The notes: generated by a model from the sequence alone, not told the origin. A stretch of DNA of 22,859 nucleotides from Stenotrophomonas sp. UBA7346 (GCA_002471015.1 DKPB01000043.1:1-22859); one strand, 5' to 3'; shown: positions 7,402 to 16,143, counted from the stretch's first letter. Program-made: numbers and translations.

Positions 7402-8136
7402 TCAGGGCTGCGGGGCCGGCACATCCTGCGCTTGTGCGGGGCCTGCATGCGCCGCCGCGGGCGCCACGGATGGGGTGGCCGGCAGCGACAGTTCCGGGTT
7501 CACCTGCTGTGCCTGCAGGGCCTTGATCTGCTGGTTGAGGGCTTCGAGCTGGCTGTTGGTGGCGCGCAGGTCGGTGCTCAACGCAACGGCCTGCTGCTTG
7601 CGTTCCTGCAGCGCGTTGCTGACCTGCAGCGACTGCTGGCGCTGCTGCTCCACTTCCTGCTGCAGGCCACGCAGGCGGCGTTCATTCATGGCCACCAGCT
7701 TTTCGCTGTAGGCCTTGCCGGCCTGCAGCCGGATGGTGTCCAGGTAGACCTGGGCCAACTGCTTGGTCTGCTCGGCAAAGGTGAGGTACAGGGTCTCGGC
7801 GTTGTCTACCGACTCGGTGCGGATAACCCGCCAGAACTCCTTCTCGTGGAACAGGGCCACGTAGTAGTTCAGCGAATCGGCATGGAACAGCAGGCTGGCG
7901 CCATAGTTGCCGTTGTAGGTGGTACGCAGCTCGGTCAGCGCGTGGGCGTTCATCAGCCGCTGCAGCTCGGCAACGGTATTGCCGACGGTGGTGTCCTCGC
8001 TGTTGGCGGGGGCGGCAGGTGGCTCGGCCTCGCCGCGCTGCCAGCGCCCGGCCATCGCCTGCGGTGCGGCCAACAGGCCGGTGACAACCAGCACGGCCCA
8101 GCACAGCCGGGTTGAAAGCGTCTGCATACGTCTCAT
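7402..8136 (-). CDS. DUF2968 periplasmic coiled-coil protein
   Basis: About 244 aa of the DUF2968 family (PF11180), whose function is unknown. A signal peptide (LCWAVLVVTGLLAAPQAMAG) leads to the conserved core VAELQRLMNAHALTELRTTYNGNYGASLLFHADSLNYYVALFHEKEFWRVIRTES. Residues around 125-210 form a long heptad-rich coiled coil (EKLVAMNERRLRGLQQEVEQQ ... ATNSQLEALNQQIKALQAQQ), and the tail is Ala/Pro-rich. ATG 8134-8136 and ATG 8125-8127 are both possible; GAGGA at 8139-8143 is only two bases from the first and about eleven from the second, so neither spacing is ideal. The frame is open to 8580, but that part is antisense-like and overlaps tadG. It appears to be a single-gene unit with its own promoter and terminator. 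Confidence 0.88.
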   Translation of the reverse strand: MRRMQTLSTRLCWAVLVVTGLLAAPQAMAGRWQRGEAEPPAAPANSEDTTVGNTVAELQRLMNAHALTELRTTYNGNYGASLLFHADSLNYYVALFHEKEFWRVIRTESVDNAETLYLTFAEQTKQLAQVYLDTIRLQAGKAYSEKLVAMNERRLRGLQQEVEQQRQQSLQVSNALQERKQQAVALSTDLRATNSQLEALNQQIKALQAQQVNPELSLPATPSVAPAAAHAGPAQAQDVPAPQP

Positions 8137-8154
8137 GGTCCTCGTAATTCCCCC

Positions 8155-8178
8155 GAATTGCGATGGCCGTCGCAATTC
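8155..8178 (-). promoter_or_regulatory. Perfect hairpin/dyad in the DUF2968 leader
   Basis: GAATTGCGA (8155-8163) and TCGCAATTC (8170-8178) are exact inverted repeats of nine bases around a six-base loop TGGCCG. They lie 19 bases upstream of the start codon, downstream of the proposed -10, so they would fold in the 5' leader. No T-run follows. Alternatives are a repressor operator, or a terminator for the tad operon that ends 90 bp upstream. Confidence 0.5.
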
Positions 8179-8202
8179 ATGAATGCGCACGGGTCGGCCG
8201 CG

Positions 8203-8208
8203 AGCATA
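8203..8208 (-). promoter_or_regulatory. Possible extended -10 of the DUF2968 promoter
   Basis: The minus strand reads TGC-TATGCT, an extended -10 motif with four of six consensus bases. The -35 region 17 bases upstream (GCTGTG) is poor. A start near 8196 would give a leader of about 60 bases that includes the 8155-8178 hairpin. Confidence 0.3.
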
Positions 8209-8267
8209 GCACGCGATCTGCGCCGCACAGCGTTGTCTGACGGGCGTTTTGCCGGTTTCCATCGTTA

Positions 8268-10406
8268 CTACTCCACCAACTGGCTGCGGCCGCACTGGAT
8301 CGACTGCATGTGCACGTCGGTACGCCCCAGCTGCAGCCCCAATACTTCCGACAACAGCGACGACAACAACTGGCCGATACCGTTCAACAGCGGCCGCAAG
8401 GTGTTGTCCACGACCGGTTTGAGCAGCATGCACAGCACGCTGCTGCAACTTCCGGCACCGGTCACCGGGTTGTAAGTGCCGTTGCCACTGAGGCCGCCCG
8501 GCTTGGTCTGCAGGTACTTGGCCAGGGCATTCTCGACGCAGAGGTTGTAGGCCAGCAGTCCTGCGAGCACGCCTTTGCAAGAGGTGATGCCCAGCACGTC
8601 GAGCAGGCCGCCGATCAGGCTGGGGTCGCTGACATTGGTCTCATACAGGAAACCGTCCCAGACGTTGCCCTGGACCTTCTTGGGCGTGCAGCCCAGTACC
8701 CAGTTCTGGCAGGTGGGGATCTCGGTGGTCCAACTGCCCAGTGCCGGCAGGCTGGATGCCGGTTTGCCATCGCGCAAGGCCGCCACCACCGCTTCGGGTT
8801 GATAGAAACCGTTGACCTTGGTGGCCTCCAGATATTGCGTGGCCAGGTCCTTGGCGGCATCGCTGCTGCTGCCCTGCGGGGTGAACAGGGATTGCACGGT
8901 GCCGAGCAGGGTATCCACCAGCTTGGATACCAGTTCGCCGATGCGCAGTTCGTTGGGCTTCACCGTGCCGATCTGGCCGGCGCTCAGGGTCAGCTGGTCG
9001 CGCGAGGACAGGGCGTCCAATGCGATGCGCTTGGTCAGCACGGTGCGGCCCAGCAAGGTGACCAACTGCTCATCGGCCAGGCCGGTGCGGCACAGGTCGC
9101 GGGTGGAGTCCCACGGCGTACTGGCCTTGCCGATGCAGATGTTGGCCACTGCGCTGGTGACGTCGACGGTGGCGGTATTGGGCTGCGCGCTGCAGTTGAT
9201 CGCGCTGAGCTGGCCGTAGCCATCGACCACATCGATATAGGTGGGCAGCTTGATGCGCGTGCCCAGCCAGCCCAGGATCGCGCCCAGGGCGGGGATGCGC
9301 TGTGAATCGATGTCCAGGAACAGGCGCACCTGACTGTTGTAGGCGGTGGTGCCGACCGGCCCGATGGCCATCGATGCCGGCTCGACAATGCTGGCCTTGG
9401 CCTGCAGCAGGCCAAGCACGTCGAGCTTGGGCACCGCAACCGCGTGTTTGCTGTTGGCGATGGAAATGCTGGTGCCCAGCAGCTCCAGTGCGTTGAGGTC
9501 CACATCCAGCGCGCCGGCGGCCTCGCTGCCGCCGACGACCTGCGCGAACAGACCGGCCTGGGTGGCGGTGGAGCCCAACTGCACCAGCACATTGTCCAGC
9601 CCGACCCGGGCCAGTTCACTCTGCAGCAGGCCCAGGCTCAAGCCCAGCACCTTCTGCTGTGCGCCCAGCTGGGTCATCACGTCCAGCAGTTTTGCCACCG
9701 ACACCTTGTTGGCGGCCAACAGGGTGTTGAGCTCGCCGGCACTGATGTCGGCCGCCACCGGTATGCCCAGTGCCTGCAGCAGGCCGCGCGGGGTGATCTT
9801 GACCTGGGCAAGCCCCTGATAGCTGGCTACCTGGGTCTGGTTGAGATCGATGCCGACCAGCCGCAGCAGGCCCTGCAACGGGGCGTTGTTGTTGATGTTG
9901 AGCAGCCGCGACCCGACGCTGAAGGCCGCCTGCGGCGCGGTGCGGCGGGCAACGGCGGTAGCGCTGATGCGTGGCATGTCACCGATCTGGCCGAAGAACG
10001 GCAGCGAATCACGCGAGGCAGTCACCTGCACGGCGTTCAGTGGCCGCCCACTGTTGACGCTGGTGAAGCGCGCGCCGCTGGGCAGTTCGCTGCCCCAGTA
10101 GCCGCAGCTGATCACCAACTGCCCCTGGAAACTGTTGTCGGTGGTGGCGTTGCGGCGGGCAGCCAGGTTGTCCTTGTAGTCGGTGGTGCAGAGTTCCAAC
10201 CGTTGTGCACCGGCAAGCGCAGCCAGGTCGGCGGTTTTCTGCACATCGCGCTTGCTCCAGTACAGGTAGCCAATCTCCACCAGCCCCAGCACCACCACCA
10301 GCCCCAACAACACCAGCATCATGGTCACGGCTGCACTGCCTTGCGGGCGTGACGGCAGTGTTGCCGGGCCGTGCCGTGCAGTGAGGACGTCGGGCAAACG
10401 CTTCAT
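8268..10406 (-). CDS. tadG: TadG-like Flp pilus assembly protein
   Basis: Protein of 712 aa, last gene of the tad operon. The N-terminus is the TadG-like domain (PF13400): a short basic, Gln/Gly-containing leader (SRPQGSAAVTMM), one membrane segment (LVLLGLVVVLGLVEIGYLYW) and the diagnostic VQKTADLAALAGAQRL. The large remaining part is extracytoplasmic, rich in Leu, Val and Asn, and carries paired cysteines near the C-terminus (CKGVLAGLLAYNLC, CSSVLCMLL, QSIQCGRSQLVE). TadG proteins anchor or localise the pilus at the envelope. No von Willebrand MIDAS motif was recognised. The ATG at 10404-10406 has a good GAGGTG six bases upstream. It starts 8 bp after the DUF3613 stop. No convincing terminator follows the stop. 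Confidence 0.9.
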   Translation of the reverse strand: MKRLPDVLTARHGPATLPSRPQGSAAVTMMLVLLGLVVVLGLVEIGYLYWSKRDVQKTADLAALAGAQRLELCTTDYKDNLAARRNATTDNSFQGQLVISCGYWGSELPSGARFTSVNSGRPLNAVQVTASRDSLPFFGQIGDMPRISATAVARRTAPQAAFSVGSRLLNINNNAPLQGLLRLVGIDLNQTQVASYQGLAQVKITPRGLLQALGIPVAADISAGELNTLLAANKVSVAKLLDVMTQLGAQQKVLGLSLGLLQSELARVGLDNVLVQLGSTATQAGLFAQVVGGSEAAGALDVDLNALELLGTSISIANSKHAVAVPKLDVLGLLQAKASIVEPASMAIGPVGTTAYNSQVRLFLDIDSQRIPALGAILGWLGTRIKLPTYIDVVDGYGQLSAINCSAQPNTATVDVTSAVANICIGKASTPWDSTRDLCRTGLADEQLVTLLGRTVLTKRIALDALSSRDQLTLSAGQIGTVKPNELRIGELVSKLVDTLLGTVQSLFTPQGSSSDAAKDLATQYLEATKVNGFYQPEAVVAALRDGKPASSLPALGSWTTEIPTCQNWVLGCTPKKVQGNVWDGFLYETNVSDPSLIGGLLDVLGITSCKGVLAGLLAYNLCVENALAKYLQTKPGGLSGNGTYNPVTGAGSCSSVLCMLLKPVVDNTLRPLLNGIGQLLSSLLSEVLGLQLGRTDVHMQSIQCGRSQLVE

Positions 10407-10414
10407 GGCGCACC

Positions 10415-10816
10415 TCAGCGGCTGCTGCCGCCTTGCTGGGAGTCGGGAAGTGCGGCTTCGAAGAACTCGGGGATGGGATGGTCGAAGCTGCCCAGGTAGC
10501 GTTGATAGCTGCGGCTGGCAGCTTCCCCGAGCATCGGCAATGCCGCGCCCGCCTGGCTGCCATCGGCCTGCAGTCGCAGCAGTGCGCGGGTGGTGTCGCC
10601 GATTTCAGAACGCGCGCGGGCGTCATGGCTGGATGCCGGATACGAGGGCGCCGGCGCGAACCCTGGCGAGGGTGCAGCCGTGGTCTGCGCCACCGGTGCG
10701 GCCGGGCCGGAGCCATCGGCCATGCGCTCGATCAGCGGCGCATGCTGGGCCTGTGCAGCTGCGCAGGCCAGCAGTGCAGCCAACAGCACGACGGTGTAGG
10801 GCAGTAGCTTGTTCAT
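10415..10816 (-). CDS. DUF3613 secreted protein of the tad operon
   Basis: Small protein of 133 aa with a signal peptide (LLPYTVVLLAALLACAAAQAQ, cleavage near residue 23), a Pro/Ala/Ser-rich linker, and a C-terminal conserved block from RSEIGDTTRALLRLQADGSQAG to SYQRYLGSFDHPIPEFFEA that marks DUF3613 (PF12266). The family is found in tad loci of beta- and gammaproteobacteria, but its role is unknown; position and export suggest a periplasmic or outer-membrane accessory factor of the pilus. The ATG at 10814-10816 overlaps the tadD stop as ATGA, and the gene ends 8 bp before tadG, so its expression is tied to both. Confidence 0.85.
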   Translation of the reverse strand: MNKLLPYTVVLLAALLACAAAQAQHAPLIERMADGSGPAAPVAQTTAAPSPGFAPAPSYPASSHDARARSEIGDTTRALLRLQADGSQAGAALPMLGEAASRSYQRYLGSFDHPIPEFFEAALPDSQQGGSSR

Positions 10817-11649
10817 TGCACGATCTCCTGCGGCTTGGCGGGTGGTGGGCTGAAGCGCTCCAGCATCGAGCCCGGTGGTAGCGGACGCAGGGCGGTTGCG
10901 GTGTCGGTGGCTTCGTGTGCTGCCAGCGCGCCGGCAGTGGGCGGGGCGCTGGCAGCGGCCGCCGCAGTGGCGACCGTGGGACGGCGTAGCGATTGCGCCA
11001 GCCGATAGATTTCAAGGCGGGTGGCCTGCGGCAGGCCGGCGCGCTCGATCATGCCCTCGGCCACGCCGGGCTGGCCGGACAGCAATGCCCACAACGCAAG
11101 GTTGGAAATGGCGCGCGCATTGTCCGGGGCCAGCTCGGCGGCTTTGGCCAGTGGTGCACGTGCCTCCGGCAATTGCCCTGCCTGCAACAGGGCAAATCCA
11201 AGGTCACCCAGGTACACGGTGTTGAGCGGATCGGCCCGTACCGCGTTTTGCAGGGCCTGTCGCGCGCCCTCCATGTCCTTGCTGCTCGCTGCGACCAGTC
11301 CCAGGCCGTGCCAGGCGGGGCCTGCCTGCGCACCCTTGAGCAGGCCACGATAGACACTGGCCGCGCCGTTGCCGTCACCGGTCTCGCGCAGGGCATCGGC
11401 CAGCAGGATGCGCAGCTCGGGGCTGTCGCCAAAGCGCTGGCGGAAGGCATCGATGTGCGCCAGCGAGGCGAAGTAGGCGCCCTGTGCCTGCATCTGCCGC
11501 AGCAGGTCCAGGTACATGCCGCGATCATCCTGCGGCGTTTCGGCAAGGCTGGGTTCCACCGGGGGCTGTTTGTAGGCGATGTTCTTGCCGCAGGCAGCCA
11601 GCAGCAGCACGCTCAGCGGAATCAGCAGTAGACGGGCGGCGTTGCGCAT
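10813..11649 (-). CDS. tadD: TadD-like TPR lipoprotein
   Basis: Protein of 278 aa. A lipoprotein signal ends in LLAAC with the acylated cysteine at residue 20, followed by GKNIAY. The body is a chain of TPR helices: GDGNGAASVYRGLLKGAQAGPAWHGLG, KDMEGARQALQNAVRADPLNTVYLGDLG, GQLPEARAPLAKAAELAPDNARAISNLA. A Pro/Ala-rich tail follows. TadD is a pilotin-like outer-membrane lipoprotein that helps the RcpA secretin in Tad systems. The start ATG 11647-11649 lies one base after the tadC stop, with AAGGGGA inside the end of tadC as ribosome binding site, so coupling to tadC is likely. Confidence 0.9.
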   Translation of the reverse strand: MRNAARLLLIPLSVLLLAACGKNIAYKQPPVEPSLAETPQDDRGMYLDLLRQMQAQGAYFASLAHIDAFRQRFGDSPELRILLADALRETGDGNGAASVYRGLLKGAQAGPAWHGLGLVAASSKDMEGARQALQNAVRADPLNTVYLGDLGFALLQAGQLPEARAPLAKAAELAPDNARAISNLALWALLSGQPGVAEGMIERAGLPQATRLEIYRLAQSLRRPTVATAAAAASAPPTAGALAAHEATDTATALRPLPPGSMLERFSPPPAKPQEIVQ

Positions 11650-11650
11650 C

Positions 11651-12583
11651 TCACATCCCCTTCAAGGCGTTGGACAGCGAGATGATCGCCGGACCGGCCA
11701 ATACCAGCATCAGTGCGGGCAGCAGTGTCAGCATCATCACCACGGTCATCTTGACCGAGAGCTTCCCGACCTTCTCCTTCATCTTCATCCTCCGTTGTTC
11801 CCGCAAGCGCATGCCAAACTGCTTGAGCGGTTCCTGCACCGCGCCACCATGCTGGTGCACCTGCAGGACCATCTGTACCAGGCTGCGCAGGTCATCGTTG
11901 TCGAAGGACTCGGACAGCCGTCGCAAGGATTGCGCGCGGCTGCGGCCGCGGCTGTAGTTGGCGTTGGCCACCTGCAGCTCCCTGCCCAGTACCGGCACTG
12001 CCACATGCAGTTTGTCGCCGATCATCTGCAGGCTCTGGTCGATGCTGAAACCCACGCCCTGCAACAGGCGCAGCAGGTCGATCAGCAGGGGCAGCTCATC
12101 GTCCACTTTCTTGCGCAGGCGGGCTGCCCAGCTGCGCAACACCAGTTTTGGCAGCAGCACACCCAGCGCAAACCCGACCATCAGCACCAGGAAGAACTTG
12201 CCGCCCTGTGGGCGCAGCAACAGCAGGCCGAGCAGCGGCAGCACCATGGCCAACAGCAGTCGCAGGGCGAGGAACGCAGCGGTGCCGGTGCTGTGGTTCC
12301 AGCCCACCTGCTCCAGCAGCAGTTTGTCCTCGGGGGCCAGCAGCGCTTTCTGGACGCGGCTGCCGTCGAACTGCTGGCCGATGGCGCTAAGGTCCGCCAG
12401 CCGGCGTTGCCACCAACTGCCTTTGGGGGTGTTGTCCGGGGTGGTGTGGTGGGTGGCATCCAGCGCGCTCTGCAGTGCGCTGCTGGCCTGTTGGTTGCGG
12501 CGGCCGTGGTACAGCAGGCCGCCGCCTGCCAGCAGCAGGGCCACCATCACCAGCAGCAGTGCGATGATGAGCAGGGGATTCAT
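11651..12583 (-). CDS. tadC: TadC inner-membrane platform protein
   Basis: Protein of 310 aa with a type II secretion F domain (T2SSF) in the C-terminal half (LPLLIDLLRLLQGVGFSIDQSLQMIG ... SLVQMVLQVHQHGGAVQEPLKQFGMRLREQR). Membrane segments are at the N-terminus (LLIIALLLVMVALLLAGGGLL), in the middle (LLLAMVLPLLGLLLL, LVLMVGFALGVLLPKLVL) and at the C-terminus (VVMMLTLLPALMLVLAGPAII). It pairs with TadB as the platform on which TadA polymerises pilin. The chosen start ATG 12581-12583 has GGAG six bases upstream. The frame is open to 12649, but that extension has no support and enters tadB. Confidence 0.93.
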   Translation of the reverse strand: MNPLLIIALLLVMVALLLAGGGLLYHGRRNQQASSALQSALDATHHTTPDNTPKGSWWQRRLADLSAIGQQFDGSRVQKALLAPEDKLLLEQVGWNHSTGTAAFLALRLLLAMVLPLLGLLLLRPQGGKFFLVLMVGFALGVLLPKLVLRSWAARLRKKVDDELPLLIDLLRLLQGVGFSIDQSLQMIGDKLHVAVPVLGRELQVANANYSRGRSRAQSLRRLSESFDNDDLRSLVQMVLQVHQHGGAVQEPLKQFGMRLREQRRMKMKEKVGKLSVKMTVVMMLTLLPALMLVLAGPAIISLSNALKGM

Positions 12584-12608
12584 GGCCGGCTCCAGGGCGG
12601 GGGAGGAG

Positions 12609-13520
12609 TCATAGCGATTTGGCCAGGCGATAGAGCAGGAAGCCGCCACCCAGCTCCATCAGTGCCGCCACCAGCAGGATCTTCTTGCCGAGCGGGTCAT
12701 GGAACATGGGTTGGAAAAAGTCCGGGCTGGCCAGTGCCATGAACAAGCCGGCCGCGATGGGCAGCAGTCCCAGCACCCAGGCGGACATGCGCGTCTCGGA
12801 GGTGGTCGCCTGCAGCTCGCGCTGCACTTCCTCCAGGTCGCGCATGAAATCGCTCATGCGTTGCAGGATCTGGTCGCTGCGCCCGCCGATGCGGATGCTG
12901 GTGCCCAGGATCACGGCGAGCATTTCCAGCGGCCTCAGATGGTAGGACTGGGCTGCATGCTGCAGGGCGCGGTCCAGGTCCATGCCGGCGCGGGTATAGG
13001 TCAGGGCGTTGTCCAGGATAGGCCGAAGTGGCGGCTCCACGTTCTGGGTGGCGCTCTGGAAGGCCATCGACAGACTGTTGCCGATGCCGGCCATGCGCAC
13101 CATGTTTTCGAGGAAGTCCGGCATCTGCGCGACCAGCCGCTGCTGCATTTTCTCCATGCGCCGGTACAACCACAGGCCAATGCCGAGGAAGTACAGCAGC
13201 AGCACGAACAGCCCGAAACCGGCCACGCCAAGCCGCAGCCCGGCACCGACCCCGGCAATGATGCCCGGCACCACCAGCAGCACCACGGTGCGCGCCGACG
13301 GTGTCAGCCCCGCGCGCCGCAACAGGTCCTGCCAACGTTTGCTCGGTGGGCGCTGGTTGCGCAGCTCGTCGGCGCTGACGCGCGTTTCCGGTTGGGTCAA
13401 GCGGGTGGCCGCATGGTCAGCGGCGGCACGCTGTTGCACGCGCGTGGCCAAGCCCCACCACAGCGCCATCGCAGCGGCGACCAGTAACAGCGCGGTGCTA
13501 CCGAGCAGCAAAGGCGTCAT
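12609..13520 (-). CDS. tadB: TadB inner-membrane platform protein
   Basis: Protein of 303 aa. The N-terminus is a membrane segment (LLLGSTALLLVAAAMALWWGL), followed by a basic cytoplasmic part, a second membrane pair (VVLLVVPGIIAGVGAGLRLG, FGLFVLLLYFLGIGLWLYRR), a T2SSF domain (QMPDFLENMVRMAGIGNSLSMAFQSA ... LGTSIRIGGRSDQILQRMSDFMRDLEEVQRELQATTSETR) and C-terminal membrane segments. TadB and TadC correspond to the PilC/GspF platform, split in two in Tad systems. The ATG overlaps the tadA stop as ATGA, which should fix the TadA:TadB translation ratio; tadC follows after 25 bp. Confidence 0.93.
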   Translation of the reverse strand: MTPLLLGSTALLLVAAAMALWWGLATRVQQRAAADHAATRLTQPETRVSADELRNQRPPSKRWQDLLRRAGLTPSARTVVLLVVPGIIAGVGAGLRLGVAGFGLFVLLLYFLGIGLWLYRRMEKMQQRLVAQMPDFLENMVRMAGIGNSLSMAFQSATQNVEPPLRPILDNALTYTRAGMDLDRALQHAAQSYHLRPLEMLAVILGTSIRIGGRSDQILQRMSDFMRDLEEVQRELQATTSETRMSAWVLGLLPIAAGLFMALASPDFFQPMFHDPLGKKILLVAALMELGGGFLLYRLAKSL

Positions 13521-14869
13521 GCAAAGCCCCCCAGATTGGCCTCACGCAGTTCCTGCCGGAAGGGTTCGAGCTTGTGGCAATGCGGATGGAAGCCAAGCCC
13601 GACCCAGCGGTCGCGCTCGCGGCTGTCCGGGTCCACCCAGCCTTCATGCTTGAACAGCTCCTGGCTGGTGATGATGTTGTCGCTGACCCCGGTGATTTCG
13701 GTGATGGACAGGATCACCCGGCGGCCGTTGCCCAGGCGCGAGATCTGCACGATGAAGTCGATGGCACTGGCAATCTGCCGGCGCAGGCTGTCCTCGCTGC
13801 CCTGGAAGCCGGCAAACCCGGCCAGCATCTCCAGCCGGTACAGGCAGTCGCGGGCATTGTTGGCATGCACGGTGGCCATCGAACCGTCATGGCCGGTGTT
13901 CATCGCCTGCAGCATTTCCAGTACTTCGGCGCCACGCACCTCGCCAACCACAATGCGGTCCGGGCGCATGCGCAGGCTGTTGCGCACCAGATCGCGGATG
14001 CTGACCGCTCCGGCACCGTCAAAGCCGCCCATGCGGCTTTCCAGGCGCACCACGTGCGGGTGGTTCAAGGCCAGCTCGGCGGTGTCCTCGACCGTGATGA
14101 CACGTTCATTGTGCGGGATGAAGGTGGCCAGGGCGTTGAGCAGCGAGGTCTTGCCGGAACTGGTGCCGCCGGAAATGAGGATGTTGCAGCGGCCCCGCAC
14201 CATGGCATTGAGCAGGGCGTACATGGGCTTGTCGAAGGCGCCGCGGCCCATCAGTTCATCGGGGGTGAACGGATCCTTGCGGAACTTGCGGATGGACACC
14301 ATCGGGCCGTCCACGGCCAGTGGCGAGATGATTGCATTCAAGCGCCCGCCGTTGGGCAGGCGCGCGTCGACCATCGGGTTGGAGTCGTCCAGCCGCCGGC
14401 CCAGCGGGGCAATGATCCGGCGCAGGATGCGCAGCAGGTGGCGGTCGTCGCTGAAACGCTGGGTCGCCCGGCGCAGGATGCCGCCGCTCGACACATGCAC
14501 ATCCTTGTACCCGTTGATCAGGATGTCTTCGATCTCGGCATCGTGCAGCAGGTCATCCAGCGGGCCGAAGCCGGTGAGTTCCTTCTGCAGGGCATTGGCG
14601 ACCGATTCCATCTCCTGCGCGTTGACCGGGATCTTCCATTCCTTGACGAACGCCGCGGTCTGCGCCTGCACATACTTGCCGATGGTTTCCGGTGACCACG
14701 AGTCGATGTCGACGCGCTGGTCCTCGACATGGTTGAGCAGGTATTCGTGCGCGGCCGACAGCACACTCTGGAACTGTTCGGTCTGCTCGAACGGCGTGTT
14801 CGGCGCAGGTTCCTGTGCCAATGCCGCTGCGGCCAGGCGGGGTGACAAGGGCGTGACTTTGTCTTCCAT
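13517..14869 (-). CDS. tadA: TadA/CpaF pilus assembly ATPase
   Basis: Hexameric motor ATPase of the GspE/VirB11 superfamily, 450 aa, CpaF type. Walker A is intact, GGTSSGKT at 234-241. The acidic Asp-box ITVEDTAELAL follows at about 259, Walker B is RIVVGEVRG near 305, and the His-box TGHDGSMATVHANN is near 325-338, all as in active family members. The N-terminal domain contains the CpaF-typical FGPLDDLLHDAEIEDILING. It powers pilin polymerisation, and possibly retraction, at the TadB/TadC platform. The ATG at 14867-14869 starts two bases after the tadZ stop. Confidence 0.97.
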   Translation of the reverse strand: MEDKVTPLSPRLAAAALAQEPAPNTPFEQTEQFQSVLSAAHEYLLNHVEDQRVDIDSWSPETIGKYVQAQTAAFVKEWKIPVNAQEMESVANALQKELTGFGPLDDLLHDAEIEDILINGYKDVHVSSGGILRRATQRFSDDRHLLRILRRIIAPLGRRLDDSNPMVDARLPNGGRLNAIISPLAVDGPMVSIRKFRKDPFTPDELMGRGAFDKPMYALLNAMVRGRCNILISGGTSSGKTSLLNALATFIPHNERVITVEDTAELALNHPHVVRLESRMGGFDGAGAVSIRDLVRNSLRMRPDRIVVGEVRGAEVLEMLQAMNTGHDGSMATVHANNARDCLYRLEMLAGFAGFQGSEDSLRRQIASAIDFIVQISRLGNGRRVILSITEITGVSDNIITSQELFKHEGWVDPDSRERDRWVGLGFHPHCHKLEPFRQELREANLGGFA

Positions 14870-14871
14870 CG

Positions 14872-16134
14872 TTATTTACCCAGCAGGTTGGCAAGGCGCG
14901 CGAGCGGCGACACCGGGGCGGGGGGAGTGGGGCGACGTCGATCCACACGCTGCAGCAGCGGCAGCAATGCCCGCACATAGGGGTCGCGCGGTGCGGCATC
15001 AGTCAGCAGCCGGCCAAGCCCGGCGTTTGAGCGCAGCACCCGCGCGCGGTCGGGCAGGGTGGCCAGCAACGGCAGCTGGAAGCGTTGTGCGATCTGCACG
15101 TCAGCCAGGCCGCCGTTCGGGTCGTAGCGGTTGACGATCAACTGCAGGCGCTCATCGCGCAGGCCGCGCTGCTCCAGTTCACGCATGGTCTGGTCCAGCG
15201 ATACCAGCGAACCGATGGCCTGATCGGTGACCAACCAGACCTCGGCGGCGTTCTGCAGCAGTGAGGTCGGCATCAACTGGATCGGTAATCCACCGCTGTC
15301 GCAGAACGTGAGGGCGAACACACCGCGCAGTCGCTCAAGCAAGGCATGGGGTTCGTGCTTCTTGAGCAGGGTTCCGCTGTTGTTGCCCAGCAGCGCCAGA
15401 CCGCTGGGGTGGTGGGCAAACGCGGTGGCGGCGAAGGTGCGGTCCAGGCGTTCGACATTGCGCAAGGCCTCGTCGTAGCTGAACTGGCTTTCCACACCCA
15501 GGTAGAGCGCAGCGTCGGCCGAGGGTTGGCCAAGGTCGAGCAGCAGCAACAAGCTCTGCATCTGGCTGCGGTCGAGCTCTGCGGACTGCTGTTCGGCCAG
15601 CGACACGCCCAGGTGCGTGGCCAGGGTGCTGGTGCCGACGCCGGGGCGTACGCCGAGCAGCACGATCAGGCGACCCAGCGATACCGGCGCGGCAGCGGCG
15701 GCGGGGGCGGCACGCGGCAAGGCCGGGGCGTTGGCACGTTCGAACACCTCCAGCATCTGCGGCGCGTTGTTGTCGATGTCGATGAAATCGCGCACGCCGG
15801 CCCGCATCGCCGCCAATAGATGGTTGGCTTGTTCCGGACCGGAGGTGCCGATGCCGACGACCGGTATGGCGGCCTGCAGTGCAGACAGTTGGCGGGCGAT
15901 ATCGGTGGAGTAACTGGCATTGCCGCCGCAGTAGTCCAGCAGCACGATGGCGTTGCTGCCGGCCAGTTCCAGCAGCTGCCGCGCGCTGGTTTCGCGTGCG
16001 TCCACCCAGCGCAGGTTGGCCTGCGCGGACAGCACGCTACCCAGCCGCGCCATATGCCGGTTGTCCGGCGAATACAGCAGCAGTTGCAGCTCACTGGCGC
16101 TTTGGTTCAGGGGCAACGGCATCACCGGGGGCAT
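14872..16134 (-). CDS. tadZ: TadZ/CpaE localisation ATPase-like protein
   Basis: Protein of 420 aa with the two-part TadZ/CpaE layout: an N-terminal receiver-like domain (LLLYSPDNRHMARLGSVL ... IVLLDYCGG ... AAMRAGVRDFIDID) and a C-terminal ParA/MinD-like domain beginning LGRLIVLLGVRPGVGTSTLATHLGVSLAEQ. TadZ sets the cellular site of the Tad apparatus. The P-loop is degenerate: RPGVGTST stands where KGGVGKTT is expected, so both the signature and the P-loop lysine are missing (residues 163-170). Loss of the lysine is known in TadZ proteins and suggests weak or no ATP hydrolysis here. Start ATG 16132-16134 is nine bases after the rcpA stop but lacks a clear Shine-Dalgarno; ATG 16120-16122 is an alternative. 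Confidence 0.92.
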   Translation of the reverse strand: MPPVMPLPLNQSASELQLLLYSPDNRHMARLGSVLSAQANLRWVDARETSARQLLELAGSNAIVLLDYCGGNASYSTDIARQLSALQAAIPVVGIGTSGPEQANHLLAAMRAGVRDFIDIDNNAPQMLEVFERANAPALPRAAPAAAAAPVSLGRLIVLLGVRPGVGTSTLATHLGVSLAEQQSAELDRSQMQSLLLLLDLGQPSADAALYLGVESQFSYDEALRNVERLDRTFAATAFAHHPSGLALLGNNSGTLLKKHEPHALLERLRGVFALTFCDSGGLPIQLMPTSLLQNAAEVWLVTDQAIGSLVSLDQTMRELEQRGLRDERLQLIVNRYDPNGGLADVQIAQRFQLPLLATLPDRARVLRSNAGLGRLLTDAAPRDPYVRALLPLLQRVDRRRPTPPAPVSPLARLANLLGK

Positions 16135-16143
16135 GGGAGGAAG

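Noticed and set aside
8137..8580. Upstream extension of the DUF2968 frame
   Set aside because: It overlaps the 3' end of tadG, is Arg-rich and would place the signal peptide inside the protein.
13536..15134. 532-codon plus-strand open frame opposite tadA and tadZ
   Set aside because: The opposite strand encodes a textbook CpaF ATPase with all motifs; this frame is Ser/Arg-rich without domains.
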